From: Thermosipho affectus
Lineage (GTDB): Bacteria > Thermotogota > Thermotogae > Thermotogales > Fervidobacteriaceae
NCBI RefSeq assembly: GCF_001990485.1
Contig: NZ_LBFC01000018.1
Coordinates: forward strand, 186,001-250,000
Direction of reading: 5' to 3'
Length of the DNA stretch: 64,000 nt
The notes under the pieces were generated by a model, which did no database searches, was not told where the DNA came from, and saw only the letters and a list, made by a program, of their open reading frames with translations. Of this stretch, positions 8,883-17,718 are shown piece after piece. The position numbers and the translations under genes were made by a program. Position 1 is the stretch's first letter. Each line of letters starts with the position of its first letter.

Positions 8883-9896
8883 ATGAGAAAAGGTTTTACC
8901 TTTGTTGAATTACTTGTGTCGCTAATTATACTCACATTAACTTTTCAAATAGTATTTTCGGTAGTTTTTAACATAATGGAATCGTACAAGATTTCAAAAG
9001 TAAATATGCAGAATTTATACGCTGAAAGTTATGTCTCACTTTTGTACGATATTTTGGAAAATGAACTAAAATATGCAGGAAGCGGTGGAGAACTTTTAAA
9101 AAATTTGTATAAACCTAGTTATGTTTTAGGGAATGTTTCTAGTTATATTCAAAAAGGAGAAAAATATTCAGAAATAACGGATCACATATGGCTTGCAAAC
9201 TCTATAGATGTAAAAGAAGATACAAATAAACTGGAATTTTACGTAACTTATGTTGTAACATACAAGAATTTTTTCGTAAGAAATGCAGACGGTACGTATT
9301 CTCCGTTGTTTAAGGGGTATGTTGGGGATTTTAGATGGGCGATAATAAAAAATAAATTATCGCCCTCTACAGAAGGTTATTTTACAAGATTTGTAAAGCT
9401 AGATGTTGAAAAAATATCGGGTCCAGATGAATTTCCTGGAATTGTGGGTCCTGAGGATACGTTTAAAATTGAAGAGATAAATCTTGCTGATCAAACGGAA
9501 AAGGTTATGCTAGGTGACGAGGATAAGTATATCTATCCGTTGTCTAGAAATACACTTACTTCTGTAGAATTTTCAAAGAATCTTTTTAGGCAAATTAAAG
9601 TTGTGTTTGAAAAAAACACTGGAAAAATCTATATAGAAAAATTTTTCCCTATACTTGATTTAACAAAAAAAGTTTACAGACAGGATATACTGGAAAATGT
9701 AAAGAGTTTTGAAGTGTATGCCTTGTATTATCCTAACGGAGAAAAAAGACTTTCCGAGATAAAAAACCAAAGTTTTGATTTGAGTTCTATATACGCATTA
9801 AAGTTTTTAGTGACGTGGTCTTCTCCGTGGAAATTTGGCAGCAAAAATTTTGAAATTACAAAAACAAGAGTGATTTTACTTATTCCAAATTTGTGA
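8883..9896 (+). CDS. Type IV prepilin-like protein (PilW/GspJ-like)
   Basis: The start MRKGFTFVELLVSLIILTLTFQ carries a perfect prepilin leader (RKG|FTFVE). At 337 residues it is larger than the other pilins here, as is usual for PilW/GspJ-type minor pilins. GGAGTGATA precedes the ATG at 8883; the frame is open 12 codons upstream, but those codons overlap the previous gene and are not needed. It ends 9 bases before the fourth pilin-like gene. Confidence 0.78.
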   Translation: MRKGFTFVELLVSLIILTLTFQIVFSVVFNIMESYKISKVNMQNLYAESYVSLLYDILENELKYAGSGGELLKNLYKPSYVLGNVSSYIQKGEKYSEITDHIWLANSIDVKEDTNKLEFYVTYVVTYKNFFVRNADGTYSPLFKGYVGDFRWAIIKNKLSPSTEGYFTRFVKLDVEKISGPDEFPGIVGPEDTFKIEEINLADQTEKVMLGDEDKYIYPLSRNTLTSVEFSKNLFRQIKVVFEKNTGKIYIEKFFPILDLTKKVYRQDILENVKSFEVYALYYPNGEKRLSEIKNQSFDLSSIYALKFLVTWSSPWKFGSKNFEITKTRVILLIPNL

Positions 9897-9905
9897 GGGG
9901 AAAAT

Positions 9906-10343
9906 ATGAAAAAGGGATTTCTAAATATTTCGGTAGGTATAATTTTGATATTTTTTTCAGCAGTTTCAGCACTTTTGTTATCTTACTTATCGAGAGATGC
10001 AATACATGTACAAGAAAAAGTACTTGAAAGTATTGATAATACGTACACAAAGATAATGTATGTTTCTGGGGCAAATATTTGGAAAAAGTTTTTAACGGAG
10101 AATGCGGCATTTTGGGATTATATTCAAAAAGAATCTGATCCTTACAAAAACACAAGTCTTGTTTTTAATACTAATTTTAAGTATAATTTAAATTCAACTA
10201 GAGAGGTTGTTTATACGCTTGTTTCTACCACTACAACGTATGTGTACGTAGATAAATATATTAATGTAATTTTTGCGTTGAAAAAAGATGGAAAAATAAT
10301 AGATCAAGGTATATCTTTTGACTTTGGCTGGCCTGGCATTTAA
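9906..10343 (+). CDS. Pilin-like protein lacking Glu5 (PilX/GspK-like)
   Basis: This 145-residue protein starts MKKGFLNISVGIILIFFSAVSALLL. The basic leader, Gly and hydrophobic helix resemble a prepilin, but the fifth mature residue is Ser instead of Glu. Absence of Glu5 is a known property of GspK-type tip pseudopilins. It is the last gene of the surface cluster, and its TAA overlaps the stop of the convergent HAD gene, so there is no room for a classical terminator between them. Confidence 0.65.
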   Translation: MKKGFLNISVGIILIFFSAVSALLLSYLSRDAIHVQEKVLESIDNTYTKIMYVSGANIWKKFLTENAAFWDYIQKESDPYKNTSLVFNTNFKYNLNSTREVVYTLVSTTTTYVYVDKYINVIFALKKDGKIIDQGISFDFGWPGI

Positions 10344-10930
10344 AGGTATTTTTTTATTTCACTTTTTAATAGTTTTGGTTCTTTTAAATGGATAACTTTA
10401 AAACCTAATCTTTTTCCCGTATTTATGTTTTCCAGCTTATCATCTATATACAAACATTTTGAAGGGTTTAGGTTGTACGTTTTGATTAGTATTTGGTAGA
10501 TTTTTTCCTCTGGTTTAATAGATTTTACATGACTTGAAATTACAAGTCCATCAAAAAGTTTGAAAAAATCATATTTTTCGTATATGTATTTAAATGCGTT
10601 TTGACTGAAATTTGAAAGTATGTAAAGTCTGTAATTTTCTTTCAATTTATAAAGAATTTCTACGTTTTCAGTTATTGGGGTAAGTAATTCAAATACTTTA
10701 TTTTTCATATGTAATATCTCATTTTTGTATTTTGGAAACATTTTTAATTTCTTTTCCCAAAGTGCGTTTTCATCTATTATCCCTTTGTCCATTAGGTTCC
10801 AATCTTCCGTATTAAAGACATTTTCCAATAAAAACTTTGTTGTTTGCACATCAAACACTTTTTCCATATATTTTTTAGGTTCCCAGTTTATTAATACTCT
10901 ACCTAAATCAAAGATGATGCTTTCAACCAT
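10340..10930 (-). CDS. HAD-superfamily hydrolase (phosphatase-like)
   Basis: The 196-residue product has HAD motif I as FDLGRVL (nucleophile Asp8), motif II as ILSNFS, a Lys in the HVKSIKPEEKIY segment and motif IV as CLYIDDKLEN. It resembles the YihX/epoxide-hydrolase N-terminal type of HAD phosphatases acting on small phosphorylated metabolites, but the substrate is unknown. GGAGGG precedes the ATG. Its start lies 28 bases inside the 3' end of the helicase gene, so the two are coupled. Note that motif I reads DLGR, so the second Asp of the usual DxD is absent. Confidence 0.8.
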   Translation of the reverse strand: MVESIIFDLGRVLINWEPKKYMEKVFDVQTTKFLLENVFNTEDWNLMDKGIIDENALWEKKLKMFPKYKNEILHMKNKVFELLTPITENVEILYKLKENYRLYILSNFSQNAFKYIYEKYDFFKLFDGLVISSHVKSIKPEEKIYQILIKTYNLNPSKCLYIDDKLENINTGKRLGFKVIHLKEPKLLKSEIKKYL

Positions 10931-12834
10931 TTTATCCCTCCATCATTTTCTTTAATAAATTCTATTAACCTTTTATACGTTGGATTAATTTCAAGAGTAC
11001 TTGAATTTCCAATTAATATAAGTTTTCTCTTTGCCCTTGTAAGTGCTACGTTTAATCTTCTAAGATCACTTAAAAATCCTATTTCTTTTCTTTTGTTTGA
11101 TCGCACAAAAGAAATTATTATGACTTCTTTTTCGCGTCCTTGAAAACCATCAACTGTGTTGATATCGATATCTAAGTTGTAACTTCTAATTAATTCTACT
11201 TGGTCATCGTAAGGAGAAATAATACCAATCCAATTTTTATCTGCCCCTTCTTTTAGAAATTTTTCTACAATATGTTTAACAATTTGTGCTTCAAATTCGT
11301 TGAAGTATGAAGAAGAATCTTTTTTTTGTTTTTCAAAATGTTCAACATTTGAAGTGTCTATGAATATTAAAATGCTACTAGGATTTGTTATTATATCTTT
11401 TCCGCTAAAAGCAAGATCTTTTAGTGTTATATTTTTTACATGTGAAATTAAAATGTTGTTGTAAAACTCTCTGTTTGGAAATTCCATTAATTTTTCGTTC
11501 ATTCTGTATTGGATTTTTAGTACCTCACTTCTTTTAGGATATTTTTCAATCAATTTCTCAAAGAGTGTTATAGAAAGTTCTTTTGCCTTATTTGAGAGAA
11601 TAGTTGGTGGAAGTTGTTTGTGGTCTCCAGCAAGTATAAATTTTTCACCTTTGGATAGGGGAATCAATATACTTGGAATTGTAGATTGTGTAGCTTCATC
11701 AACTACAACCACATTAAAATTGTATTTGTCCAATATGTAAGAAGAGGAGTTTGTGGAAAAAACAACTTGAGAGTTTTCGATTATTTCATTTGCTATTTCC
11801 TCCTCTACTTTTGAAATTTTTTCTTTGATTTCTTCTATTTTGTTGTTTAGCTTTATCCATTCCGCCATGTCTTTAATTACTTTTAGAGGTATTCCCCGCT
11901 GTGTTTTGTTGTTTTTTGCAAGTTTTAATATTTGATTATCATTTAGTCCCCTTTTCCATTTTGGTATGGGTTTTTGAAATGTTTCTCTTTTTTCAAGTAG
12001 CTTTTCAAATTCATATTTTAATTTTTCTATATTTTTATATCTTTCGTGTGTTTGAATTTGAAAGATTAGAGATGATTTCTTTAAATTTTTGGAAATTCTT
12101 GAAGGGTGTCCCAGTCTTACATGTGAAACCTTATTTTCCAATCTTTCTATTAAATTATCCACTGCCAGATTACTATCCGCAGTTACCAATACTTTTTTTC
12201 CTCTTTTTACTTCTTGTATGATATATTCAACTAAGGTTCTTGTTTTTCCTGTGCCAAAAGGTCCATGGATTAAGAAAAAATCCTTGCTTCTTAAAGCTTT
12301 TGAAATTGTAAGTTTTTGAAATTTGTTTAATTTTTTATCTACTTCTTTGAATTTTTCTATGCCATTATCGGAAAGTATTCTAGTTTCTAGTATGTATGTC
12401 AATACTTTTTTTCCGTTCTTGTTTAAATTTTCCAAATTTTCGATTTGTCTTTTGTATGTTATGTCACTTGCGTATAAATCAAGTCTTACCTTTTTAAAAC
12501 TTTTTGGAAGCAAGTTATTTGTTGATATAGTTATAAACCTTGTGCCTTTTTCCACGACTATACCCTTTATGTCACTTTTTGTTGGATCATTTTTACTTAT
12601 TATTACCTCGTCTCCAACGGATATTTCTGTGTTTATGACTTTTTTTCTACCGAATTTTATAAGGTACATACCTAATTCTTCTCCAATTATTTTTGGGGTG
12701 AGGTCTAAAACGGCACGCCCTTTTTTTTCTCTTTGTGGTCCAGTTAGATTTTTCATTTCCCATTCCATTATTTTTACTTCTTCATTTCTTTCGAATTCAA
12801 CAAGTTGTATTAATCTTTTGATGTATTTATCCAA
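10903..12834 (-). CDS. Superfamily I DNA/RNA helicase (IGHMBP2/Dna2-like)
   Basis: This 643-residue ATP-dependent helicase has all main SF1B motifs: Walker A GPFGTGKTRTLVEYI, DEATQ (motif II, VVVDEATQSTIPS), GDHKQLPP (motif III), QYRM (motif IV), TVDGFQGREKEVIIIS (motif V) and VALTRAKRKLILIG (motif VI). The N-terminal ~150 residues form the beta-barrel region seen in SMUBP-2-like proteins, and residues ~260-350 form a coiled-coil stalk insertion. Translation starts at TTG, with GAGGTGATC just ahead. A role in nucleic acid repair or R-loop removal is inferred from the family, not shown. Confidence 0.88.
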   Translation of the reverse strand: MDKYIKRLIQLVEFERNEEVKIMEWEMKNLTGPQREKKGRAVLDLTPKIIGEELGMYLIKFGRKKVINTEISVGDEVIISKNDPTKSDIKGIVVEKGTRFITISTNNLLPKSFKKVRLDLYASDITYKRQIENLENLNKNGKKVLTYILETRILSDNGIEKFKEVDKKLNKFQKLTISKALRSKDFFLIHGPFGTGKTRTLVEYIIQEVKRGKKVLVTADSNLAVDNLIERLENKVSHVRLGHPSRISKNLKKSSLIFQIQTHERYKNIEKLKYEFEKLLEKRETFQKPIPKWKRGLNDNQILKLAKNNKTQRGIPLKVIKDMAEWIKLNNKIEEIKEKISKVEEEIANEIIENSQVVFSTNSSSYILDKYNFNVVVVDEATQSTIPSILIPLSKGEKFILAGDHKQLPPTILSNKAKELSITLFEKLIEKYPKRSEVLKIQYRMNEKLMEFPNREFYNNILISHVKNITLKDLAFSGKDIITNPSSILIFIDTSNVEHFEKQKKDSSSYFNEFEAQIVKHIVEKFLKEGADKNWIGIISPYDDQVELIRSYNLDIDINTVDGFQGREKEVIIISFVRSNKRKEIGFLSDLRRLNVALTRAKRKLILIGNSSTLEINPTYKRLIEFIKENDGGIKWLKASSLI

Positions 12835-12853
12835 TTTAGATCACCTCAAATAG

Positions 12854-12882
12854 ATTATATCATTGTTTTTTAGTGATATAAT
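12854..12882. promoter_or_regulatory. Divergent extended -10 elements between helicase and metallophosphoesterase genes
   Basis: Two copies of TGATATAAT face away from each other. The minus-strand copy at 12854-12862 serves the helicase/HAD unit, and the plus-strand copy at 12874-12882 serves the phosphoesterase. They are only about 11 bases apart, so each lies in the -35 region of the other. Polymerase binding at one could exclude the other. Confidence 0.55.
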
Positions 12883-12915
12883 ATACTAATAATATGTGAA
12901 GGAGGTATTTAAGCA

Positions 12916-14808
12916 ATGAGATCGAAGATTATTACTTTTTTATTAATATTTTCCGCTATGGTATTTTCATTTGTTAATTTTAAGGGAATGACGCCATTTG
13001 TGGAAAATGAGAAATTTGTATTATCGAATGAAAATGTGGTGGCATCTATTGGAAATGATGGGCTTCTTGAAAATTTGGCATTAAAGGAAACAATGTTTGA
13101 TGCAATATACAACATGTATTTTACACTCGATAAATCTAAAGTATCTTTTAAGAAAATAGAAGTGGTAAGTAATGAAAAGATAGCGGCATATGGAACAAAC
13201 GGTACAAAAGATGTACGTGTTGAGTATGTGTTAACTCAAAATGGATTACACGTTAGTGTCTTTTCAGAAGAAGCAAAAGAGTTAAGAATGTTTTTCAAAG
13301 AAAGTGACTTGGATCCTATCTTTTTTAAGGAAAAAAATTATACTTTTATTCAGTGTAGGCATGTAGCATATGGTGTGATTTTTCCAAATGCGTTATCTAT
13401 GTACAGAATAGGTGCTTTGATGTTTATGTCAAGAAAACCAGTGTTTGTAGGTAATTATTCAAAATTTGAATTTGATATTGTTGTTGATTGGGATGTACAT
13501 AGTTTAAGGGAAAAATTTGGATTATTAGAATATCAAGATAAGTATGTGGTTTTGGATACGGAAAATAAACCTGTTGGAAATGTAACGGTGGTATTGTTAA
13601 AGGGGGATAAACCAGTAGATGTTTCAACCAGTAATTTTAAAGGGGAAATTTATTTTTCCGGTGTTGGAGATAATTTTAAATTGTTAAACGAGGATTTAAA
13701 AATAAAGAATTTTTCAAATGGTAAGATAGTACTCAATTTGCCAAAAAAGATTAGATTTTTATGGCAACCGTATCTTACTGGACTTTCAACGGATAATGTG
13801 TATGTGACATTCAAAGTTAATAGACCTAGCACGGCGGTATTGTTTATAAACGGTAAAAAAATAGAAGACAATCTTTATGATACATTTCATATGGTTAAGA
13901 TAGATGATTTAAGTTTATCAACTAATTATGAAGGTGAAGTTGTTGTAGGTCGTTTAAAGGAGAAAATATCCTTTAAGACTGCAGGAGACAAAAAATACAA
14001 ATTTTTAGTTTATGGCGATACTAGGACAAATACAGATTGGCATGAGATTATTTGCAATGAGATGTCGAAAGAAAATGCCCTTTTTGTGCTTCATACAGGA
14101 GATCTTGTAGAAAGTGGTCCTCAATTATTCGAGTGGGGATTGTTTTTTAATACGGGACATCCTCTTTTTTCAACAACCCCTATTATGCCTGTAATAGGAA
14201 ATCACGAGCATAATGCCGTATACTATTATCAGGCTTTTATGCCACCAAAAATGGGAGGAGGAGATTTTCTTAAACAGTGGTATTCTTTTGACATGGGGGA
14301 TGTGCACTATATTGTGCTTGATAGTGATGTTCAAGAGAATACTACTTTGGGTTTTTATCAAACTCAATGGTTAGAGAAAGATTTAAAAAAGACGAAAAAA
14401 GCTTATGTAATTGTATTATTTCACCATCCTTTCTTTTCAAATGTAAAAGGAAGGGGTCAAGAGTTTAGAGAGAAATGGCATGAACTTTTTGTGAAGTATA
14501 AAGTTTCTGCGGTTTTTAACGGACATATCCACCATTATGAGCGTTTTTTCAAAGATGGTGTAATGTATGTAACAACTGGCGGAGGTGGAGCTCCTTTTGG
14601 ATATGGATTATATTCCAGTGATGTCTCTTATTTACCATTTTCCAAAGCCGCTGCAGCAGGTTATTTACATTATGTTGTAGGTAGTGTAAAAGATGGTAGT
14701 ATCCATTTTGTTGTAAAAGCGGTTGGAAGGGAAGAAAATCACAAACTTTCAAAAGTATATGAAATTCTCGATGAGTTTGATATTTATCCCAGAGATTTAG
14801 AAAATTGA
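12916..14808 (+). CDS. Secreted calcineurin-like metallophosphoesterase (purple acid phosphatase-like)
   Basis: The 630-residue protein has a signal peptide (MRSKIITFLLIFSAMVFSF). The C-terminal half carries the metallophosphoesterase motifs in order: YGDTRTN, LHTGDLVESG, VIGNHEHN, LFHHPFF and NGHIHHYER. The N-terminal ~350 residues are beta-rich, with a fibronectin-III-like piece (about 285-355) just before the catalytic domain, as in purple acid phosphatases. The first ~200 residues match nothing I recognise. It probably removes phosphate from extracellular or periplasmic esters. It is a single-gene unit between its own promoter and a strong terminator. Confidence 0.82.
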   Translation: MRSKIITFLLIFSAMVFSFVNFKGMTPFVENEKFVLSNENVVASIGNDGLLENLALKETMFDAIYNMYFTLDKSKVSFKKIEVVSNEKIAAYGTNGTKDVRVEYVLTQNGLHVSVFSEEAKELRMFFKESDLDPIFFKEKNYTFIQCRHVAYGVIFPNALSMYRIGALMFMSRKPVFVGNYSKFEFDIVVDWDVHSLREKFGLLEYQDKYVVLDTENKPVGNVTVVLLKGDKPVDVSTSNFKGEIYFSGVGDNFKLLNEDLKIKNFSNGKIVLNLPKKIRFLWQPYLTGLSTDNVYVTFKVNRPSTAVLFINGKKIEDNLYDTFHMVKIDDLSLSTNYEGEVVVGRLKEKISFKTAGDKKYKFLVYGDTRTNTDWHEIICNEMSKENALFVLHTGDLVESGPQLFEWGLFFNTGHPLFSTTPIMPVIGNHEHNAVYYYQAFMPPKMGGGDFLKQWYSFDMGDVHYIVLDSDVQENTTLGFYQTQWLEKDLKKTKKAYVIVLFHHPFFSNVKGRGQEFREKWHELFVKYKVSAVFNGHIHHYERFFKDGVMYVTTGGGGAPFGYGLYSSDVSYLPFSKAAAAGYLHYVVGSVKDGSIHFVVKAVGREENHKLSKVYEILDEFDIYPRDLEN

Positions 14809-14810
14809 TT

Positions 14811-14838
14811 AGGTCCCCGTACGGGGACCTATTTTTTT
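14811..14838 (+). terminator. Rho-independent terminator after metallophosphoesterase
   Basis: A perfect 20-base palindrome AGGTCCCCGTACGGGGACCT is followed by a run of seven T. It lies directly after the stop codon. Confidence 0.92.
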
Positions 14839-14889
14839 GAGCATTGCTATATAAAAATGTGTATAATGTTATTTTTTACGCTTTATTAT

Positions 14890-14901
14890 TTTTACGTAAA
14901 A
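14890..14901. promoter_or_regulatory. Candidate operator palindrome upstream of the ornithine operon
   Basis: TTTTACGTAAAA is a perfect 12-base palindrome about 85 bases before ord. Its left half, with its T run (TTTTTACG), also occurs 16 bases upstream at 14873-14880. Sequence symmetry is the only evidence; the binding protein is unknown. Confidence 0.3.
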
Positions 14902-14985
14902 TTAATTGAATTTATACAAGATAGAAAAAAAATAAAACACATGATAACATTAGAATGAAAAGTCTTAAAAAAAGGAGGTTCTAGT

Positions 14986-15987
14986 ATGAGAATAGTTTGT
15001 TGGGGATTAGGTGCTATGGGAAGTGGAGTAGCAAAAAACATAGTTGAAAGTGATTTTATGAACTTGGTAGGAGCAATAGATTTTAACCATGCGGGAAAAG
15101 ATGTTGGAGAAGTCTTAAATATGGAAAAGTTAGGTGTTGAGATTTCAAAAGAGAAAGAGATTATAGAAAGGACAAATCCTGATTTAGTTGTTATTGCCAC
15201 ATCTTCTTTTGTCAAAGATGTACTTCCGCAAATAGAATATGCAGTGAAAAACCACTGTAATGTTATTACAATAGCAGAGGAGATGGCTTTTCCATTTGAT
15301 TCACACCCGGAGGAATCGTTATACATGGATAGTCTTGCAAAAAGATATGGGGTTTCCATCTTAGGTACAGGGGTAAATCCCGGTTTTGTACTTGATACTT
15401 TGATACTTTCCTTAACAGGTGTTTGTAATAGGGTGGATAAAATTATTGCAAGAAGAATAAATGATCTTTCTCCTTTTGGAAAAACAGTTATGGAAACACA
15501 AGGTGTTGGAACTACGCCAGAGGAATTTGAAGAAGGATTAAAGACGGGAAAAATAGTTGGACACATTGGATTTCCACAAAGTATTATGATGATAGCAAGG
15601 GCGTTGGGATGGAATATAACAAAGATCGAAGAAGAGAGAAAGCCGATAATTTCAAATGTTCATAGAGAAACTCCTGTCGTAAAGGTGGAACCTGGTATGG
15701 TGGCAGGTTGTAATCATTCTGCAAAGGCTTATATAGGTGATAGGGTAGTTATTGAAATGCAACACCCTCAACAGATACATCCACATCTTGAAGGGGTGGA
15801 AACAGGAGATTATATAGAAATATACGGAGATCCAGATATAAAACTTGCTATAAAGCCGGAAATACCAGGTGGTAAGGCTACAATAGCAATAGCAACGAAT
15901 ATGATTCCTATAGTAATTGATGCAACACCTGGGTTAAAGACTATGGCGGATTTACCTGTACCAAGATCTATCCTTTCAACAAAATGA
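14986..15987 (+). CDS. ord: 2,4-diaminopentanoate dehydrogenase
   Basis: Ord oxidises (2R,4S)-2,4-diaminopentanoate with NAD(P)+ to 2-amino-4-oxopentanoate and ammonia in oxidative ornithine fermentation. The 333-residue product has an N-terminal Rossmann loop [13 protein letters not shown] and a dihydrodipicolinate-reductase-like arrangement with [11 protein letters not shown] in the middle. Identity is supported strongly by the next genes ortA, ortB, oraS and oraE. AAAGGAGG precedes the ATG. The operon begins here after the palindrome region at 14839-14985. Confidence 0.92.
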   Translation: MRIVCWGLGAMGSGVAKNIVESDFMNLVGAIDFNHAGKDVGEVLNMEKLGVEISKEKEIIERTNPDLVVIATSSFVKDVLPQIEYAVKNHCNVITIAEEMAFPFDSHPEESLYMDSLAKRYGVSILGTGVNPGFVLDTLILSLTGVCNRVDKIIARRINDLSPFGKTVMETQGVGTTPEEFEEGLKTGKIVGHIGFPQSIMMIARALGWNITKIEEERKPIISNVHRETPVVKVEPGMVAGCNHSAKAYIGDRVVIEMQHPQQIHPHLEGVETGDYIEIYGDPDIKLAIKPEIPGGKATIAIATNMIPIVIDATPGLKTMADLPVPRSILSTK

Positions 15988-15997
15988 GGTGATTTTT

Positions 15998-16306
15998 ATG
16001 CATGCAAAAAAAGGTGATTGGGTTCAAATTCAACAGATACTTTTAAAACCAGAGGAAAGAACCGCACCACTGCCAGAAGATACCCAAAAGGTTCCCTTAA
16101 TGATGAGGATAAAAGGGTTTTTGATTAATGAAACTGCAGAAATTGGACAGGAAGTTGAGATAAAGACATTAACGGGAAGACTTGTAAAGGGGAAACTAGT
16201 TGCAATTAATCCAAAATATGAACATGATTTTGGAGAACCTGTTCCAGAACTTATCACAGTAGGATTGGAACTTAGAAAGATTTTAGAAGGTGATAATAAT
16301 GTCTGA
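15998..16306 (+). CDS. ortA: 2-amino-4-oxopentanoate thiolase, alpha subunit
   Basis: OrtA is the small subunit of the thiolase that cleaves 2-amino-4-oxopentanoate with CoA to acetyl-CoA and alanine. The 102-residue protein has the family's KKGDWVQI start and a PKYEHDFGEPVPEL segment. The ATG at 15998 is preferred over an in-frame GTG at 15989 because GAGGTGAT then has normal spacing; that site overlaps the ord stop. Its own stop overlaps the ortB start by 8 bases, as expected for paired subunits. Confidence 0.9.
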   Translation: MHAKKGDWVQIQQILLKPEERTAPLPEDTQKVPLMMRIKGFLINETAEIGQEVEIKTLTGRLVKGKLVAINPKYEHDFGEPVPELITVGLELRKILEGDNNV

Positions 16307-17717
16307 TTTATCGTACAATGCAGTTATGTCTAGAAAAAATGAGATTATGAAAAGAGCGGTAGGTATAGATTACGAAAAATTTATAATATCAGATATTGTT
16401 TTTGACTATGAAAAAATGATGCAGGAGGTAGGATATAGTTTAGAAAAGGTCAGGGAGATTCAACAAGAAACAGGGGTTGGGAACACACCATTAGTAGAGT
16501 TAAAACAAATTAATAGACTTATAAAAAAGATTGCTCCAAAGGGTAAAGGTGCACGGATTTTTATAAAAGATGAAGCTACAAATCCTTCTGGAAGTTACAA
16601 GGATAGAAGGGCGTCTGTGAGTGTATATCATGCACAAAAACATGGATATAAAGGAGTAATTGCCGCAACTAGTGGAAATTATGGAGCGGCAGTTGCATCA
16701 CAAGCAGCAAAAAGGGGTTTAAAATGTATAATTGTACAAGAATGTTATGACAGTAAATGGATTGGACAACCAGAAATTTTAGAAAAAGCCAGGGCATGTG
16801 AAGCATATGGAGCAGAAGTAGTCCAATTAACAGTAGGTCCAGAACTTTTTTATTATACATTAGTTTTACTTGAAAAAACGGGATTTTTTAACGCTTCTTT
16901 GTACACACCATATGCAATAGCAGGAGTTGAAACCTTAGGCTATGAGATAGCCAAGCAAACAAAAGAGCTTGTAGGAAAATATCCGGATGCCGTGGTGATT
17001 ACCCATGCAGGTGGAGGAATTTTAACTGGAACTGCAAGAGGATTGAAAAAAGCAGGAGCTGTAGAAACACAAGTGGTTGCAGCGAGTGTTAATTTGAAAG
17101 GACTTCACATGGCAAGTGATAACGATTTTAATAAAAAGTATTTTACTACGGGTCATACGGGTTTTGGATTACCTTTTGCTACCTTCCCCGATAGATCAGA
17201 TGTACCAAAAAATGCAGCACGTGCTTTAAGATATATGGATAAATACTTACTTGTTTCCCAAGGAGAGGTTTTTTATATAACAGAAATGCTTGCGCAACTT
17301 GAAGGTATGCAAAGAGGACCTGCTGGTAACACTTCGCTTGCTGCGGCATTTGCACTTGCACTTGAAATGGATGAGGATAAAGTAATTGTGGTTAATGAAA
17401 CGGAATATACGGGTGCTGGAAAACTTCCATCTGCTCAGCTTACTTTTGCAAAAAAGATGGGAATGGAAATAAAAAGAGGAGATCCAATTAATGAGGACTT
17501 GCCTGGGAAAAGAATAGTTATTCCAGAGCATCCTTCGCAGATAGGATATATCGAGCTTAACATGGATAATGTAAGAAAAAGTTATGTAAAAGAAGTGATG
17601 AAAAGGTATAACAAAAGAAAGTTTAGTGATGAGGAAATCAAATTTATGGCTGAGGATACAAAGACTACAGAAGAAAAAATAATGCAAATTGTTAAAGATT
17701 TACTTGGAGGTGAATAA
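16299..17717 (+). CDS. ortB: 2-amino-4-oxopentanoate thiolase, beta subunit (PLP)
   Basis: OrtB is the PLP-dependent large subunit of the thiolase. The 472-residue product has a fold-type II PLP enzyme layout with NPSGSYKDRRASVSVYHA containing the Schiff-base Lys, a glycine-rich phosphate loop (THAGGGILTGTARG) and ATSGNYGAAVASQAA similar to threonine synthase. The ATG at 16299 has AAGGTGAT ahead of it; a GTG at 16290 is an alternative. It is followed by oraS after 1 base. Confidence 0.92.
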   Translation: MSDLSYNAVMSRKNEIMKRAVGIDYEKFIISDIVFDYEKMMQEVGYSLEKVREIQQETGVGNTPLVELKQINRLIKKIAPKGKGARIFIKDEATNPSGSYKDRRASVSVYHAQKHGYKGVIAATSGNYGAAVASQAAKRGLKCIIVQECYDSKWIGQPEILEKARACEAYGAEVVQLTVGPELFYYTLVLLEKTGFFNASLYTPYAIAGVETLGYEIAKQTKELVGKYPDAVVITHAGGGILTGTARGLKKAGAVETQVVAASVNLKGLHMASDNDFNKKYFTTGHTGFGLPFATFPDRSDVPKNAARALRYMDKYLLVSQGEVFYITEMLAQLEGMQRGPAGNTSLAAAFALALEMDEDKVIVVNETEYTGAGKLPSAQLTFAKKMGMEIKRGDPINEDLPGKRIVIPEHPSQIGYIELNMDNVRKSYVKEVMKRYNKRKFSDEEIKFMAEDTKTTEEKIMQIVKDLLGGE

Positions 17718-17718
17718 G

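Noticed and set aside
12323-12853. Plus-strand frame of 176 codons opposite the helicase
   Set aside because: It is the mirror of conserved helicase codons; its Phe/Leu/Ser-rich product and lack of a ribosome site mark it as a shadow frame.
14892-15566. Minus-strand frame of 224 codons opposite ord
   Set aside because: It is the complement of a well-supported dehydrogenase gene, has no ribosome site or recognisable domain, and reads as low-complexity Ser/Pro-rich sequence.
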